The translations under genes and the position numbers were made by a program. The notes beneath the pieces are model-generated. The model did not search any database. It was not told the DNA's origin and was given only the letters and a program-made list of their open reading frames with translations. A DNA stretch of 64,000 bases, taken from contig WNNJ02002989.1 in assembly GCA_012934845.2 (NCBI GenBank), positions 1 to 64,000 on the forward strand, in the 5' to 3' direction. Origin of the DNA: Pomphorhynchus laevis. Its lineage: Eukaryota > Acanthocephala > Palaeacanthocephala > Echinorhynchida > Pomphorhynchidae. Below, piece after piece: positions 10,401 to 25,400 of the stretch. Within the stretch, counting starts at the first letter, position 1; each line of letters starts with the position of its first letter.

Positions 10401-13400
10401 TCACCATTCATCGAAAGAATTCAACAGATATTTAATTATACAATCAATTCCGGATTCCACACCCTATTAGGTATGGAATCCACATGTGCCTTATAACTTT
10501 TCTGCAAACTACAATGTTCAGGGCTCAAGCAAGGTACTCATCGTGAAATGTAGGTCTGGATCAGTAGCTGATGGGATCCACCCTAGCTGATAAGTAGCAT
10601 CCTGCTGTATCAAAAATAGGAACAATACATGTGAGGATAATATCGTGCCACACCCAGAAGAATTTCAGCTAACAGATGAGATCAAGTTAAATTAAAAAAT
10701 ATTTTATTTGATAAAATATGACTGTTAATTAAAATATTTTAATTATATTAAAATAACATAAATTAATTTATTGTTAATTAATTATTGTTAGTAATTAATT
10801 ATTTAATTATATAAATGCTATGTGCTAATTAATAATTCATTAATTATTGTTTATATTTTCAACCGATAATAGAATTAATTGTTAATAAAAATCTGTTGAT
10901 CTGTGATGCCAATTGCAAATTGAAACATAATTTCATTGAATATAACTTCATAGTCTCCCCTTTCTTCTCAATTTGATGTAATTAAGTATTTATTAAAAAG
11001 TGGTTTCAAAGTTTGGTTAGGACAGGAATATAATTATTTATTATTAATCTTTATTTTTGATTTATATATAGTAAAAAAATACGTAGATTCAGTAATCTAA
11101 TCTGATCATTTGTGGGTTCACTTAAAACCCAAATATTATCTTTTAAACTAAAAAGATAATATTATAACATTAAAAGATATTAATATTTAAAGATAATATC
11201 TTTTATATTATCTTTTCTTAAACTAGCATTTAGTAAAAATAAATTTAAACTCTTACGCAAAATCTTTTTTGCATGAACATTCATGCATTGTCCACACATT
11301 AAAACGATTGTTAATTTATATCGTAAAGATGACATATTTATGTTTCGATGTATTGATGATAAATGTGTATTTAACTCTAGCAATTTTTATTCAATAATCG
11401 AATAAATTTATCCAATTATATTAAAGATTTTAAATCAATGAAAGAATAAACGAATATAAAGATTATTAAAAAATACGTTGTAATTAAATTTTATTTTAAT
11501 TTTATTTAAATTTAAAGATAAATTTATTTAAATTTTATTGACATGTTTAAAAATACTTATGATTTATATCGTAAAGATGACATATTACAAGAAATAGATA
11601 TAAATCTATTTATATATCTATAAATAGATAAATTATAAATCTATCTATCTAATATATCTATAAATAGATATATATCTAGATATATCTAGATATAAACATT
11701 AAATTAACATTAACTAAAACTACTATTAATTTATATCGTAAAAATGACGACATATTTACAAGAAATATTATATACAAGAAACATATCTTTGCATGAACAT
11801 TCGTGCATACAATATAATATAAAATATAATACATTAAATAATGAAATTTTAAGAATTGCAACAATATGTAATGATATTGGCTTTCTTCAAAATCATTTAA
11901 ATAATTTAATAGATACATATTTTAAACTAGGTTACTATAAAAATACCATCAAACAGAAAATAGTAAAATATATAAATCAACACAATACTATAATTCTGGT
12001 TTTACTTAAAATAATTTAATAGATGCATATTTTAAACTGGGTTACTATAAAAATACCATCAAACAGAACATAGTAAAATATATACATCAACACAATTTAA
12101 AAATAAATTTAAACTCCTAAGAAGGAAATATTTATGGATAGATAATAAACAATATACTTTGTATGTATACCTAGTATGTATACACTATAAAAATTATTAA
12201 TATATACAATCGTAACATTAACCAACCAAAGACCAGAGACAACGTTTTGATCCTCACAAGGATCACAACACTGAAAAAAAACGAAACGAGGAAATTCGTC
12301 ATTAGCATGTATTTGGCCCTACTGCTATTTTGTGTCGATAAATAGCAGTTCCTTATATTGACTTCTAATGTTATAAAATGAAATGTTATATAAAATTATT
12401 AAATTATAATTATTTGATTAATTATTTTTTATTTATTTTATTTATCATTATGTTTAATATTCTAATATAAAATATAAGAATATTTATTTAATATTTTAAT
12501 ATCAAATTATTAAATTATTTATAATTATTTTTTATTTAATTATTTTAATGTTATCTAGCATTTTTTATTTATACAAATAACGTAGACTCAGTTAGCTGAT
12601 TTGATTTGTTTCATTGTAAATAGAAATTTTTAAATTGGTAATTAGATATAAATTAAATGATAATAAATTTTTAATTAATTTAAAAATTAATTAATTAAGT
12701 AATTAATTAATTAATTAATTTATTTAATTAATAAATATATAAAATAATTAATTAATAATTATTAATAATGAATTCATATATTAATTAATATATAAAATTA
12801 ATAAATTTACAACCATTATAATATATAACCATTATGTTATATTACATCACATTATAACCATTATGTAATATTATAATATTATTATAATATTACAATGTTA
12901 TAATAAGGTTATTTTTAATCAAAAAGTTAGGAAATAGCGTTACGATTAATACACATTAAGGGGATGTGTTTTAAGCGGATTGATGGGATGGATTTAAACA
13001 CTTTAGCGGGAAGTTTCGTAGTACGGGACAGTGAATAATAAAATAATATAAAAGGAATAATATAAAACTCTAATATAATTATACTATAGCATAATATTAT
13101 TTAAGCTATATTATTTTAACTATAATATATTTTAATAATATTATTTCGAACTATTGACTATAATTTAATAGCTAAGATTAATTTGCAACAGTATTTTTTA
13201 ATACATACACAATTTAAAAACTTCTAATTTGCAAACTTTCAATTTGCCACTTTTATTTGATCTACTAGAATTTTTGAATTCATAAATAAAATTTTAGAAT
13301 TTTTTAATTCACTATATCCGATGTAGATATAATCATTTACAGAAATTAGGACAAGAATATAGTACATTATTATAATATAATTTCATTTTATAGTGAATAT

Positions 13401-16400
13401 ATTTATAGTATATTATTTTACCTTCCAAGATTATTCCGAACTGAATAATAATTGGTGATAAAATTGGTGATTAAAAGGTGATATTTAATAATATCACCGG
13501 CAATGGAGGAGTTTGGTGTATGCGCTTGATAAGAGTGCTTTTAAATCCTACTTGTAAGGTCCCGGTGAGTGAATCATTCGTAATGAATACTCTCACCAGC
13601 GTTAATTCATAGTTCCTATGGATTTGTACTAGTAGGACCTAGTGAGCTGTCTAGAATGCTGCACTTCAATTTAGTTGTGCAGCAGCCCCCTACTGATGAA
13701 ACTCAAAAGTCGAAACATCATATAGTCAGTTTATGTTGTTTAGTCTTCCGATTCCTTCAATCAGAATATAATAGCTAAGATCTTCTAACTATTATTATTA
13801 AATTCAAAATTATTAATAATTATGAATTATTCATAATAATTATTCATAATTATTATTAGTCGTGATGAGTTTGTGTAAGAAAGCATAATTTTAATGAGGG
13901 AGTTAAATTTTAGATTTCATTTCTTAATACACGACTTGATTTTAATTAATATTCGTGGAAATATTGTAAAATGTAAACAATTACTAAATATTATATTTAG
14001 TTAAGTATATGCCTACAACTTTATGCTTTTAAATTTGATAACTGGAAACTAATTTTGTTTTACTTACAGTACGATCAGCACTGAATCCAAATTCATCAAA
14101 CCATTCACGTTTCTCAACAATAGCTTGATTAATAGCTGCCAATTCTTGGGGCTTGACATATCTAAGCAAGTTATCATCTGTAACTTTTGATGACCATTCG
14201 TAAAGCCAAGCTTCAAAGTCGTTTTGAAGTTTTTCAAGTTCAACCCTGTACCTTTCTTGCTTTTCATAAATATCTAGTCTAAAACGAAAGCAAAGCTTAA
14301 CATTTTTATGCACAAACCTTTTTGTACCTTTTCTTGATTTCTTTTTGTAAATTTACGCGCTTGGGATTGTTGATGATGAAAGTTAACAATGTGGACTGTA
14401 GAACCATTTTGGTGGAATTCGTTGTGTCATTGCTGGAAGATGAATTGTCTATTAAAGAAAAAAGAATTGTTGACGTTATAAAAAATAAATGACGTACAAC
14501 CTGTGCTAGATGTGCTTGATCCGTTTTGATTGTCCTAAAATATAACCAAATATTTGATTGTTTCGTAAAATATTAATAAAAAACAACAGTTAAGAATATT
14601 GATAAAACTTGATTAAATGAAAATAATTTAAGACTCAAAAATTAAAAACTAAAATCTAAAAGTTGAGAAAAATAAGTGCTAAGACACTAATTTAATTTAA
14701 GGGCGGATTTATATAATTTATTAAATTATAATAAATTATAATTTATTTATCTAATTATATTTATTAAAATATATAATTGTTAAATATAATTTATATATAA
14801 TTGTTACATATTACATATAAGCATTGTTATATTTCATATTATTTCTAGATATGTAATATAAAACACAAACAACAGCTAAAATACACAAAATTTGATTGCA
14901 AGGAAGTTTTTTGTAATTTCAAGTTTTTTTTTTCCAAAAATAACTTGAAATGTTGTGCCAATGTGTTCTTTGCGGTGTTTAAATGATCTGTGCATGATAT
15001 TATGCCCGAATCTGATTATAATTCAGGCATTTCTTAAATTAGAAAGTGATTTATCAGCAAATGTTGCTCTCTAAAAAATGAATTATCTATATTAAAAAGA
15101 TGAAAGTACTAGGAGTTTTTAGATTTGGAAGGAGCACTGAAATAAATAAAAATCAACATTCATGATTGCTAAAAATTGTACTTCCGCCTAGTAATTATGC
15201 TAAATGCATTCGTTGAGTTAGAATAACTAGCGACATAAGAATACAAAATGATCTAGGCCAGGAAGAACGAATACAACTGATATCGGCTAAATTTAAAAAC
15301 GATTTAAGCACATCAAAGAATTTTCGCTGTGTGATTGCAATGCTAATCGTCTTTATAACAAAATATACGAAATTTCGTTAATTATCAACGACAGTGAACT
15401 TGCGGACATTGCCTTAATAAGTGAAAGCTGGTTCTCAAAACAAATACTATATAAGCATCATATGTTACAAATTGTTTTCGGTTCATCGCTTTGATAGAGA
15501 AGGTTGTGGTGAGTGCACGTATTAAACATAATTTAGATAATGAAGTTGCAGAGACATTAAGATTTATGCCAAAGTATCTCGAAAATATTTATTGCATTTT
15601 CGAAAATGCAATAAATATGGAGACGGTTATAGATAATATATACTCGATCAAATGTATAATGGTATTATGAGATTTTAATCGGATTCAATTTAATGCATTT
15701 GCTTGTCATCACTGATTAGTAAATTTAACACTCGAAACAAAGCAAGGCAAAAGAAAACCTGCTTATAAACAGGTTAAAAATATGCATCACTAGTAAATTC
15801 AGACCTGAATTGTGCAATACGTATATAAAATAACTACAAAACAAAGCGTTTAGAAGTTCGTAAATTAACTTTATGTGATAAACCAGCAAACTTAAGTAAA
15901 TTGACAATCAAAAACTCAGACTGCACTTTTGAAAATTTTGAATTTATCAACAATAGACTTAATGACTACTAATTTAGTACTATTCTATGTAAAGAAGTAT
16001 AAATTCAAGAAATCTAAGTTGGATTACATCTTTGATCAAGGAATTGTAGAAACGAAAATACCGAGTGTACCGAATTGGAAATTTTCAAATAAACAAATTA
16101 ACAATGGACTGTCAACTTTAACTCTGTTATAGCTAAATCATGTAGGTTTAAAAAACACTTATACATGAACCGCGGTGGATCTCTATGAAAAGGAAAATTG
16201 CAATCAGAAAAAAGACACCAGTATCTGATCGTTATAAATCACATTGTCATGTGATGAATTCACATGTAAAAGACTAAAAGCGGCAGTAAACCTTATTTAT
16301 ATTAACTTAACTAATAGAATACAATCAGAGTATGATAACGAAATATTCAGCGCATTCAACGATAATCTTTCTCATTCCAATCAATTTATGGACACAATTA

Positions 16401-19400
16401 CACCGCTAGAAGTACACTTGACAATTTAAAGATAAGGGAAAATAAATCACTTGGGTCAGGAACCTCTTTCAAATGTGTTTAATTCCATATTTAAAATGGG
16501 GACTGTTCCAATTTTATTAAAACAGGCTCTTGTTCGTTATAGGCTCTTGTACCTAAAGAAAAAATTCTTATCGCATTCGATAAGAAATTAGACCTATCAG
16601 TCTAGTTCCGGCTATAGTATAAACCCCTAGTTTTAAAAAGAGATATTTAGAGAAATACATAACTACGGTATTTAATCCTCAATTCGCTTTCGAACCCCCT
16701 TATCGCAATTAATGAACGAATGCTAAAAGAAATTGATTGCTCTGTAGCACAAATTATTCAGGCAGATATTTCGACAGCCTACGATTGTGTAATTCATCAC
16801 ATTTTAATCAGCAAGCTAGTCTAAAAGTCTAAAACTCTTTGACGCATTTAATACAGATAGGATTATTACAAGTAGATTCAATAAGCATATTTCTCTTCCC
16901 CGTTTTATTAATAGTTTAGCTAATATGTTGTGTCAATCGTTTTCTAGAGTAAATTCGTTGATAACCTTGTCATCCTAGCTTTAGATCATAACACCGCACC
17001 ACTCGCGTTGAATGTCTTGTATTCTTTATATGGTGCAAATGAATTAGTTGTGAATATGAATAAGTAAAAAGTAAAGAAATGATGGCCGTCAGTTTCGTAA
17101 TGTTAGGATGTCACTCAATGGTAAATGCTTAGAATTTTGCACAAGCTACCGATACCTATAAACTCTTTTAACATTACGATAATCATTTACATATCATATA
17201 GCCAACAAAAATTACGGTGATCACGATAACACCAGCAAGACCTAATCTAAGTATGATGCTGTTCGACGGATACACGCTATTTTAATGTCGTGATGGTGCT
17301 TATAATTTCGAATGGCTTTTTCGTGATATGAAAATATCTTATCATGGATAATTTTATATTAGACCAATAAAAGTGGTATTTGTTAAGCGAATAGTCGGGG
17401 TATCGTTTAAGTCATCATCTATAGTTAAGTTTGATAGTCACATTAAGTCATGTTCAACTAGAATATGTTCACAACTGAGTATCTCCGAAATGAATATTCC
17501 TTCTTTATTATAAAGTGAATATGGAATTGCGAAAGACGCCGGTATACAAACATATAGCTGAAAGGGTTTGTTACAAAAAAATGTCTGCTAGTATAACGCA
17601 TTTCAACTCATGGCTATTACGAAAAGTTGTGTTTTATGTAAAATATTCTACCAGAATCAGACCAGTTCGATAGTGATTTCGCCAAGACAGATGCTTTTTG
17701 TTTATACGCGTATTATAATGTTTTGTACTTAAATATTTTCCATTAAGTAAAATATATCATTTCCTTTTTCCTATTATGCAGACAATTAATGTCGTCACAA
17801 AACAACTCTTCAGCGAAGCTGTCAGGAAAAACTTCAATGTTAACACGTTAACACGCTAACAAACGAAATTGTAAAATACCTGTGAATTGCTATTATTCAA
17901 TGAATTAGATAATGTCTCGTTTTCTTTGCTATTTAGACCAAAGGTTCTGAAGAATTTGTCTTTTAGATCTTAAAGAATAAAATTAGAAATCTGAAATACA
18001 ATAAAAATCAAACTTTGAAACTTTGTTGAAGCTTGAGGAACTCGAACGCGATATTCAATCTAAAGAGATTTCGCTTAATTAAACAATTTTGAAGATCAAA
18101 AGCGAAGATTTAATAATAAATTTATTGTTTTAGAAAGCTATACACTTTCATTAAATCACATGGCTGAATTTTGTTACAAAATTCTATAAAATTACTATTA
18201 GTTTAATATTATCAAATTTCTCATATAAAAAAAAAGACACTCTCTGGTGTCTGTTTACAGATATGTCACCAAACGGTGATATGTCGAAATTTATTTTTGA
18301 CATGTTGAAATTATTTTTCATATCGAAAAATGATCTAAATATTTAATTTATCAATAAATTAATAATTTCATGTATTAATAAATTAAAAATTTAATTTATT
18401 AATAAATTACTAAATTAAAATTTGTGTTCAATAATAACAAAGGAAAAACAAAGAAAGTAATACTTTTTTGTTTGTTTTTAAGTAACAAATAAAGTAATTA
18501 GTAAACGCTGACAAAATATTTAATTTATTAATATATTAATAAATTTCTCTGCGACCATCAATTTGGTCCCAGATCTCATATACAAATTAAAAGTTACATT
18601 CAAATAAAAAGTTACATAACATTAACAAATACCTCAAATCTTCTTTATCGAAAGTCCAATCTACAGGACCGTTAGGTGATATTAATATTCTCTATTAAAA
18701 TAGAGAATTGAGGGCAATCTTTAATAAAATAAAACTATTGAAAAATTCATCAATTTTCCTTAATTATTGGGTCGTACTCGACTCTTTACTGTAAAATTCC
18801 AAAATACTTTCTACTGTATTAAAAATAATTAGAGAAGTGAGGGCAATCTTTAATAAAAATTGATATAAATTAATTTACATTTTAATTAATATAAAAAAAT
18901 TTAATAATCGTTTTTAACAACTTAAATATCTTTTGGTAGAAATCAGGTAAATTTCGTATTAAAAATTTATGAAAAAATAATGATTTTATTTAATTTATTT
19001 AAATTAATTTATAAATAATTAATTAATTTAATTTATTTTTAATCAATAACATAAATTGCAGTAAATAATGACTGCTTGTGTTAATTAATTTGTTAATTAA
19101 ACGCATTTGAAACTCATTTACGTGATTTAAGATATCTTCTGTTATGTGAAAAATGATATATCAAGCAAATAAAATTTTAGTTCCAAATGGCGGTGTTCAT
19201 GCGATATCGTTATTGATTAATATAAATTAATAAGAAAATACAAATTAATAAGAATTAATACTTTGTTATAATAAATTGGTTATTATATTATATAATAACC
19301 AATTAATTGTATATTAAAAATATTGGTTAATTGGTTAAATTGGTGACAATAAGCTGTTTGCAAAGTGATAGTAAAATTGATACTACAATTTTTTAAACAT

Positions 19401-22400
19401 CAAACAATCCTAGCTCTCACAGTTCAAACTTATAAATTTGTTGGCCACAGTTGAAAGTGCAAATGTTATAACTAAACAATGATTAAATCCGAATCGTGAC
19501 AAACAACAAACTTAAATAATATTTTGTAAAATTTTGGATATTTTGTGAGCAAAATATCCAAAATCGACGCAACTAAAAACGTGTATGAAAAGTGAATCGG
19601 ACAATTTCAGATGATTTGATTAAATAAGGGATTTAAGTAAAAGCCAAACATTTGTGAATAAAAAGCAGAACTAATTTGTTTTCAAATCTATCTATCTTAT
19701 AAAATCGATTTATCTATTTTTCAAAATAAAAAAGAATTCTATTACCTTATCAACTATAAATTGTTGTGCTTCGTCGATTTGAAAGCTTATTTTAATGCCG
19801 AGATGTTGGCTACCACTGGGATACAGAACTTGTGCCTCATTAACTCCACTAATATCAATGCTTGTGTTGTAACTAAAATATATTTTACTTTTAATATAAA
19901 ATAATTCAAAGTGTTCTAAAGAATTCAATATAAAAGTAGAAAATTTAAGAGCCAAACTGATTCGGAAGGTCAAATCACAGATTCGCAATAACAGAATACA
20001 ACCAATTTTTAAACATGCAAAGTTGATCACACGCAGATTGATGAATCTGCTAATTTGCAGAGTAAATTTAAAGTTGCTGTTTACTGATCCATATCTGTTA
20101 ATAGCTGGAGACTTTAATCGTCTCCCACTTTAACTTAATTGCAGTAAATTAAGATTGACATAAATAGTAAATTTTCCAACCCGCGCTTCCTTAGATATTC
20201 ACTAATGTATCAACTAAATTTTATCATTGTGCACCGCTAGGTCAATATCATCAATAAGTTCAATAGTGATACGTCATCCTAATTTATTGAAAAGATGCAT
20301 TATTTCAAAGCAATGTAAAAATGATTAAAAAGCTAACGCACTGTAATAATTGTGTAACAATGAATCTGATATTTTAGCCTTGTGTGGTTATTAAATGATT
20401 GTTGACTCCTTTTAATTGTATAAATGATGCTTGGAAATGTGTACGAAGAAAAACTATGAAGCTATTTCTTAGCTAAACTTCGCATTTGCTAATATAATAC
20501 TCCTTCTGTAGAAGTGGATTATTGCAAGATTTATGATTATCCATCTGGCCTTCTCACTGGCCCGAGTAATTTCCTCCATTATCATCCGTTCTTGACACGT
20601 GATACCTTCGTTGATTCATATTAAGTATATCAAGACTTAATACACCTATCTAAATTTAAATCAGTTGATTGAGGGCTTTCTAATTGGATATTTACAGAAA
20701 TCGCAGACATAATTGATGATCATATATCCGTTCTGTTCACTAATATGTTTATACAGTGATATGTTTATTCTATATTGAAGCGTTCGAAAGTAATATTAGT
20801 TCCCAAAAATAAAAAGTCGGTACCAGTAAACTCATTCCGTCAAATATCCTTACTTTCAACAATCACTGAGTGTTTAGAGAAATGCTTAAGGCGTCTATTG
20901 ACGCCTAAAATGTTACAATTATTTAAATCCTAATCAATTTGATTTTCTTCTAGGTGGTAGAACTACAAAGGCATTGATAATAATCTACAAATTTATACTT
21001 AAGAGCATTGACTCTCGCCATTTTCATAGATCTTCGAAGATCTCTCGAAGGCATTTGACACCGTTAGACCAAGATTACTATTACAAAAAAAGGCAAAAGC
21101 GGGTTTCTCTGGTTAGCAGTAAGTTTTTGGCCTCATACTTTTGTGATAAAAACAGTTCATTTACCATTATCTAGTTGAATGATCGTAGCGTAGACAACAC
21201 TTTAATGTTTACAGTTTTTCATGGAATGATAGATTAGTTGAATGATTGTTTGAACACCAAGGTAGTGTGTTCAAATACTACTGTTAAAATACTACCTTGT
21301 ATTCCACAAGGCAGTATTTTGTTGTTTGCAATGTTTGTGGATGACTTTGAAGTTTGCTGTGATTCCAGCATCTGCTTAAAATACTAATAACATAACTATT
21401 ATAAACTTCGCGCCATATTCGCAATCATCAGTCAAATCAATAGCAAATCCAAACGACAGTTTTGGATTAATACGAGTCAATATAATCGACATCTTAGGCG
21501 TAACATTTAAATCCAACATATCATTAACATATCAAGTAAACAAAGTTGTGCTTCTCGGCTATTTCTTCATCATCCGTTTAAATTGTAGCACTGCACAATA
21601 GTATGTATTATCGCCTATAGTTACACGCTTTTCGCCAGTAGTTCAGTCCCGTCTCTCAAAATTAATATGTCGATGAACGTATTAATCAATACGTTCATCG
21701 ACAGATTAATACGTTAATCAATCTGTCAATGAACGTATCTGCAATAAAGAACTCGAAAATTTGATATAATACTTTGAAGCATATTACTAAATAAGCAAAA
21801 GATAAGCTATCATTCGACAAACATTTACTCTTTCCAGAATCTCCATAAAAGATCATTCATCTAAGTATTACCTTATCTATAAACAATTTCCTGTCCAAAG
21901 ATGCATCTAGATAAAGTAGACGAAAGTTTTATGTGTCGTGCTTTAAGCCATGCTTTCATGTGATTTCGTAAAGACTGTTGTCACACTGTTCTAACTTAGA
22001 TAGTTGCCTTTCATTTTATTGGTTTTTGTAATTTGTAAAATAAAGGCATATTGTATTGCATTATAACATTTTATATTATAACGATATCAATATTTATTAT
22101 ATTTTAATATAAATTAATAAACTAAATTAATTTAATATTAAATAAAATTATATATAATATATATTAAATATTATTAATATATATTATATATATTAATAAA
22201 TATTTATATATTATATAAAATAAATGTATGAATATATAAACTATTTATTCATATATAACATATATGTTATTTATAAAGTAAATAATGAATTGTTTTTGAA
22301 ATATAAATATCTTGAGAATATTTAGAATTGTAAAATTATTTTAAAGCTAAAAAGTACAAAAAAAAATTACTTTACAAAATATTTTGTAAAGTAAAAGCTG

Positions 22401-25400
22401 TTTAATAATAAATAGTTTACCAATGCATTTCGCTATCTTGACCGTCATAAAATAAGACATAAATACTAAAGTCACTTAGGCGATTACGTAGTGTCACCGA
22501 TCTGCGTTTTGGGTACAAGGAACCAGCAGTAAATATACTAATTATAGTTTCGTTGTGCTTCGATGATACAGGTGGAATAATAATCTTAAAAAATGTTCAA
22601 TCAAACAATAAACTTACAAAAACTATACCTTGACAGTGTATGAAAGTAAATCCCTAATCGTAAACTTTTTTGTTTTAAAGAATTGACTAAACGACGCAGC
22701 ATAATATACCGAGCCAAGAGCAATGCCTTCGTCGACATTGATGCGCCGATCAAATACAGACCTGAATATGAAATATGGTAAAAGTATTTGATGGCAAAAA
22801 TTTTAGATCTTATTTAAAATTTTGAATTAAAATTAAATTATTATCATTTCACGAGAACTAAGCTGGATTTAAAAACTAAAAAATATTTTATAATTCTAAT
22901 TGAAAGGTAGTCATTTAATCTTCAGAAAAACATCACACAAAAAATTTATAAAAATTTTACAATTAATTTATAAATTAATTGTAATTAAATAAACATTAAT
23001 TAATGAATTAAATAATTAATTAATTAATTATTCATTAATTAATTTTATTAATTAAACACTTTTCAAATTCAGAGTCTCTAAAATATAAAATATATCTTTT
23101 AACGTTAGGTGAAAATCCATTCAAATACAATATTTGAATATTAGTGCAATTATATTTTTAATATAATTGTTAATTAATTTAATATAATCATTAATATAAT
23201 TTTTAATTTATTAATAAAAAATATAATTTTTAATTTATTAATTTTTAATTTATTAAATTTTAATTTATTAATTTTTAATTTATTAATTTTCAATTTATTA
23301 ATTTAAATATTTAGATTTTACTATCAAGCTTCAAATAGTTTTCGTTCCTAATACAGCAAAGTCAAGTGCAAGAATAAATGTTAACTTAAATAAATCAGTA
23401 AATTAAATAGTTAAAGTAAAATCATTTAATTTATAAACAATAAAAAATTTTTTATTGTTTTATTACAAACAATTAAAAAATTAAAACATTTATTATTAAA
23501 TAAGTATGAAAAATAAATAAAATATATTTATTATATTTTAATTATAATAAAATATCTTCTAGCATCAGAGTAGATTGGAATAACAATACAGATACAGATC
23601 AGACTTTGGCTTTAAAATAATTATTTATATTAAAATAACTCTATTAAATAAGCATATTTATATGTAAATAACTAAAATATTCAAAACTTGTTCATAAATA
23701 TAAATTTAGTCTGTAGCATTTATAATCTAAAATCTACTATAATTACATTTTATTAGATTTTTGATTATATCAATAGCATTTAATCAGTTAAACTATAAAA
23801 TCATTATACGTCTTGTTTATGATGCTGTCCTAGCAGCAGCTAGGGCAATATAAAAATAAATTAAAGTTTCACATATAAAATTAAGTTTTTTTAAAAATAA
23901 AATCTACTGTTCAATTAGACTGATTGAACAGTAGATTATTAGCATCTTATTGATAATGATAGCATGAACATGTAAAATTATTAAACAAATAAAAATATTT
24001 TTACAATATCAAATTATTAATTAATAATTAGGTAACTCTTATTCGAAATTCGAACCCACAACACACACCAAATTTTATTATTAGTTCCTATACGAATAGT
24101 TCACCGGACAGTGAACCGTAAGCTGTCTTTTTTTACTGTTGTAAAGATTCATTGCTTACACGAGTCGCCATTCTTAATCAGTCGGTTTGGTATTATCCTC
24201 GTGTGGTTGTTTAAATCCTATCAACATCACTGTACACTACAATCAGCGTAAGTGGACCTTATCAGCGGCTCGTGTAAGCAATATTCACAACAGTAAAAAT
24301 ACAGCTTACGGTTTACTGTTTAGTGAACATTTCGCATAAGAACGGAATAAAAAATCGGTGTGTGGTGGATTCGAATTGCGAATAATAGTTACCGCCCACA
24401 CCAAATATAGAACACATTAATTGTGTAATTTGGTATATGAGCCAAATATAAACCAGCATTTCGGCGACAAGGAATCAGCTGAAGCAGTAAAAGGACCGAA
24501 ACACGAAATGTAGGCGTGGGCTCACTGCTGATGAGGTCCACCCACGCTGATTGTAATGTACAGTGATGCTGATAGGATTGGAAAAACCACAAGAGGATAA
24601 TATGAAACCGGCGAATGAAGTAATAGAACTCGTGTAAGCAATGAATATTCACAATATAAAATTATGTAACATCGCAATTAGTACATTCGTTAATAATTTT
24701 ACATACAAAAATTGAAGTAATTTTGGAAATTTCATAATTTTATAATTTTTGTAAAGTATCAAAAATACAAAATTAAACGTTTTAAATCTCGTTTTTTTAC
24801 CTGTCCAAAAATTGACAAACAGTACTTTCTATAATAGAGATACGAGATCCTCCACCTAGTGGAATGACTTGTTTAATATTTTCCTAAAAAGAGTAAAAAC
24901 AATTAATAAAAACAACTTTAGTCCACCTTTGAAACATTTGCATTTGCAAGAGTATCTACTAATAGCGATTGAATGCTCTGTACAAGTGAATAAGCAAGCG
25001 CATCGAAATCATCCTTGGAGATGTGAAACTCAAAGTCGTCTCCGTTTATAAGATTCTCTATCTTTAAAAACAAAATTGAAGTAAATAAATAAAAATTAAA
25101 AGCAAACCGAAAAATCTATTTTATTGTTAAATGCTAGTCTTTCTAGAATGCGCTCAGACTGAACGAATAATTTTGGAATTATTTTAGAACTAAAATGATC
25201 TCTTGAATGACCCTTATTTTCAATCTGTCGTATTAACATATCCATGATAATTAATTGAAAGTGTACCGTCCCGAGATTGTGCTTAACTCTAAACAAATAA
25301 AATAAAAAAAATAAAATTTATTTACTTTAAATAAAATTATTAACTAAATCAGATCAGATAGAATATTAAAATCGTAAAATATTTCTAAAATATTAAATAG

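Noticed and set aside
11676-11918. Minus-strand frame across the PLE fragment
   Set aside because: It is antisense to the recognisable PLE C-terminal sequence.
14064-14267. Alternative frame over HYOU1 exon 17
   Set aside because: The other frame carries the clear EKQER...WLYEWSSKV homology to HYOU1.
24032-24060. tRNA-type B box (GGTTCGAATTTC on the minus strand) suggesting a tRNA or tRNA-SINE
   Set aside because: It lies in the terminal arm of the foldback element with no A box at the right distance and no cloverleaf.
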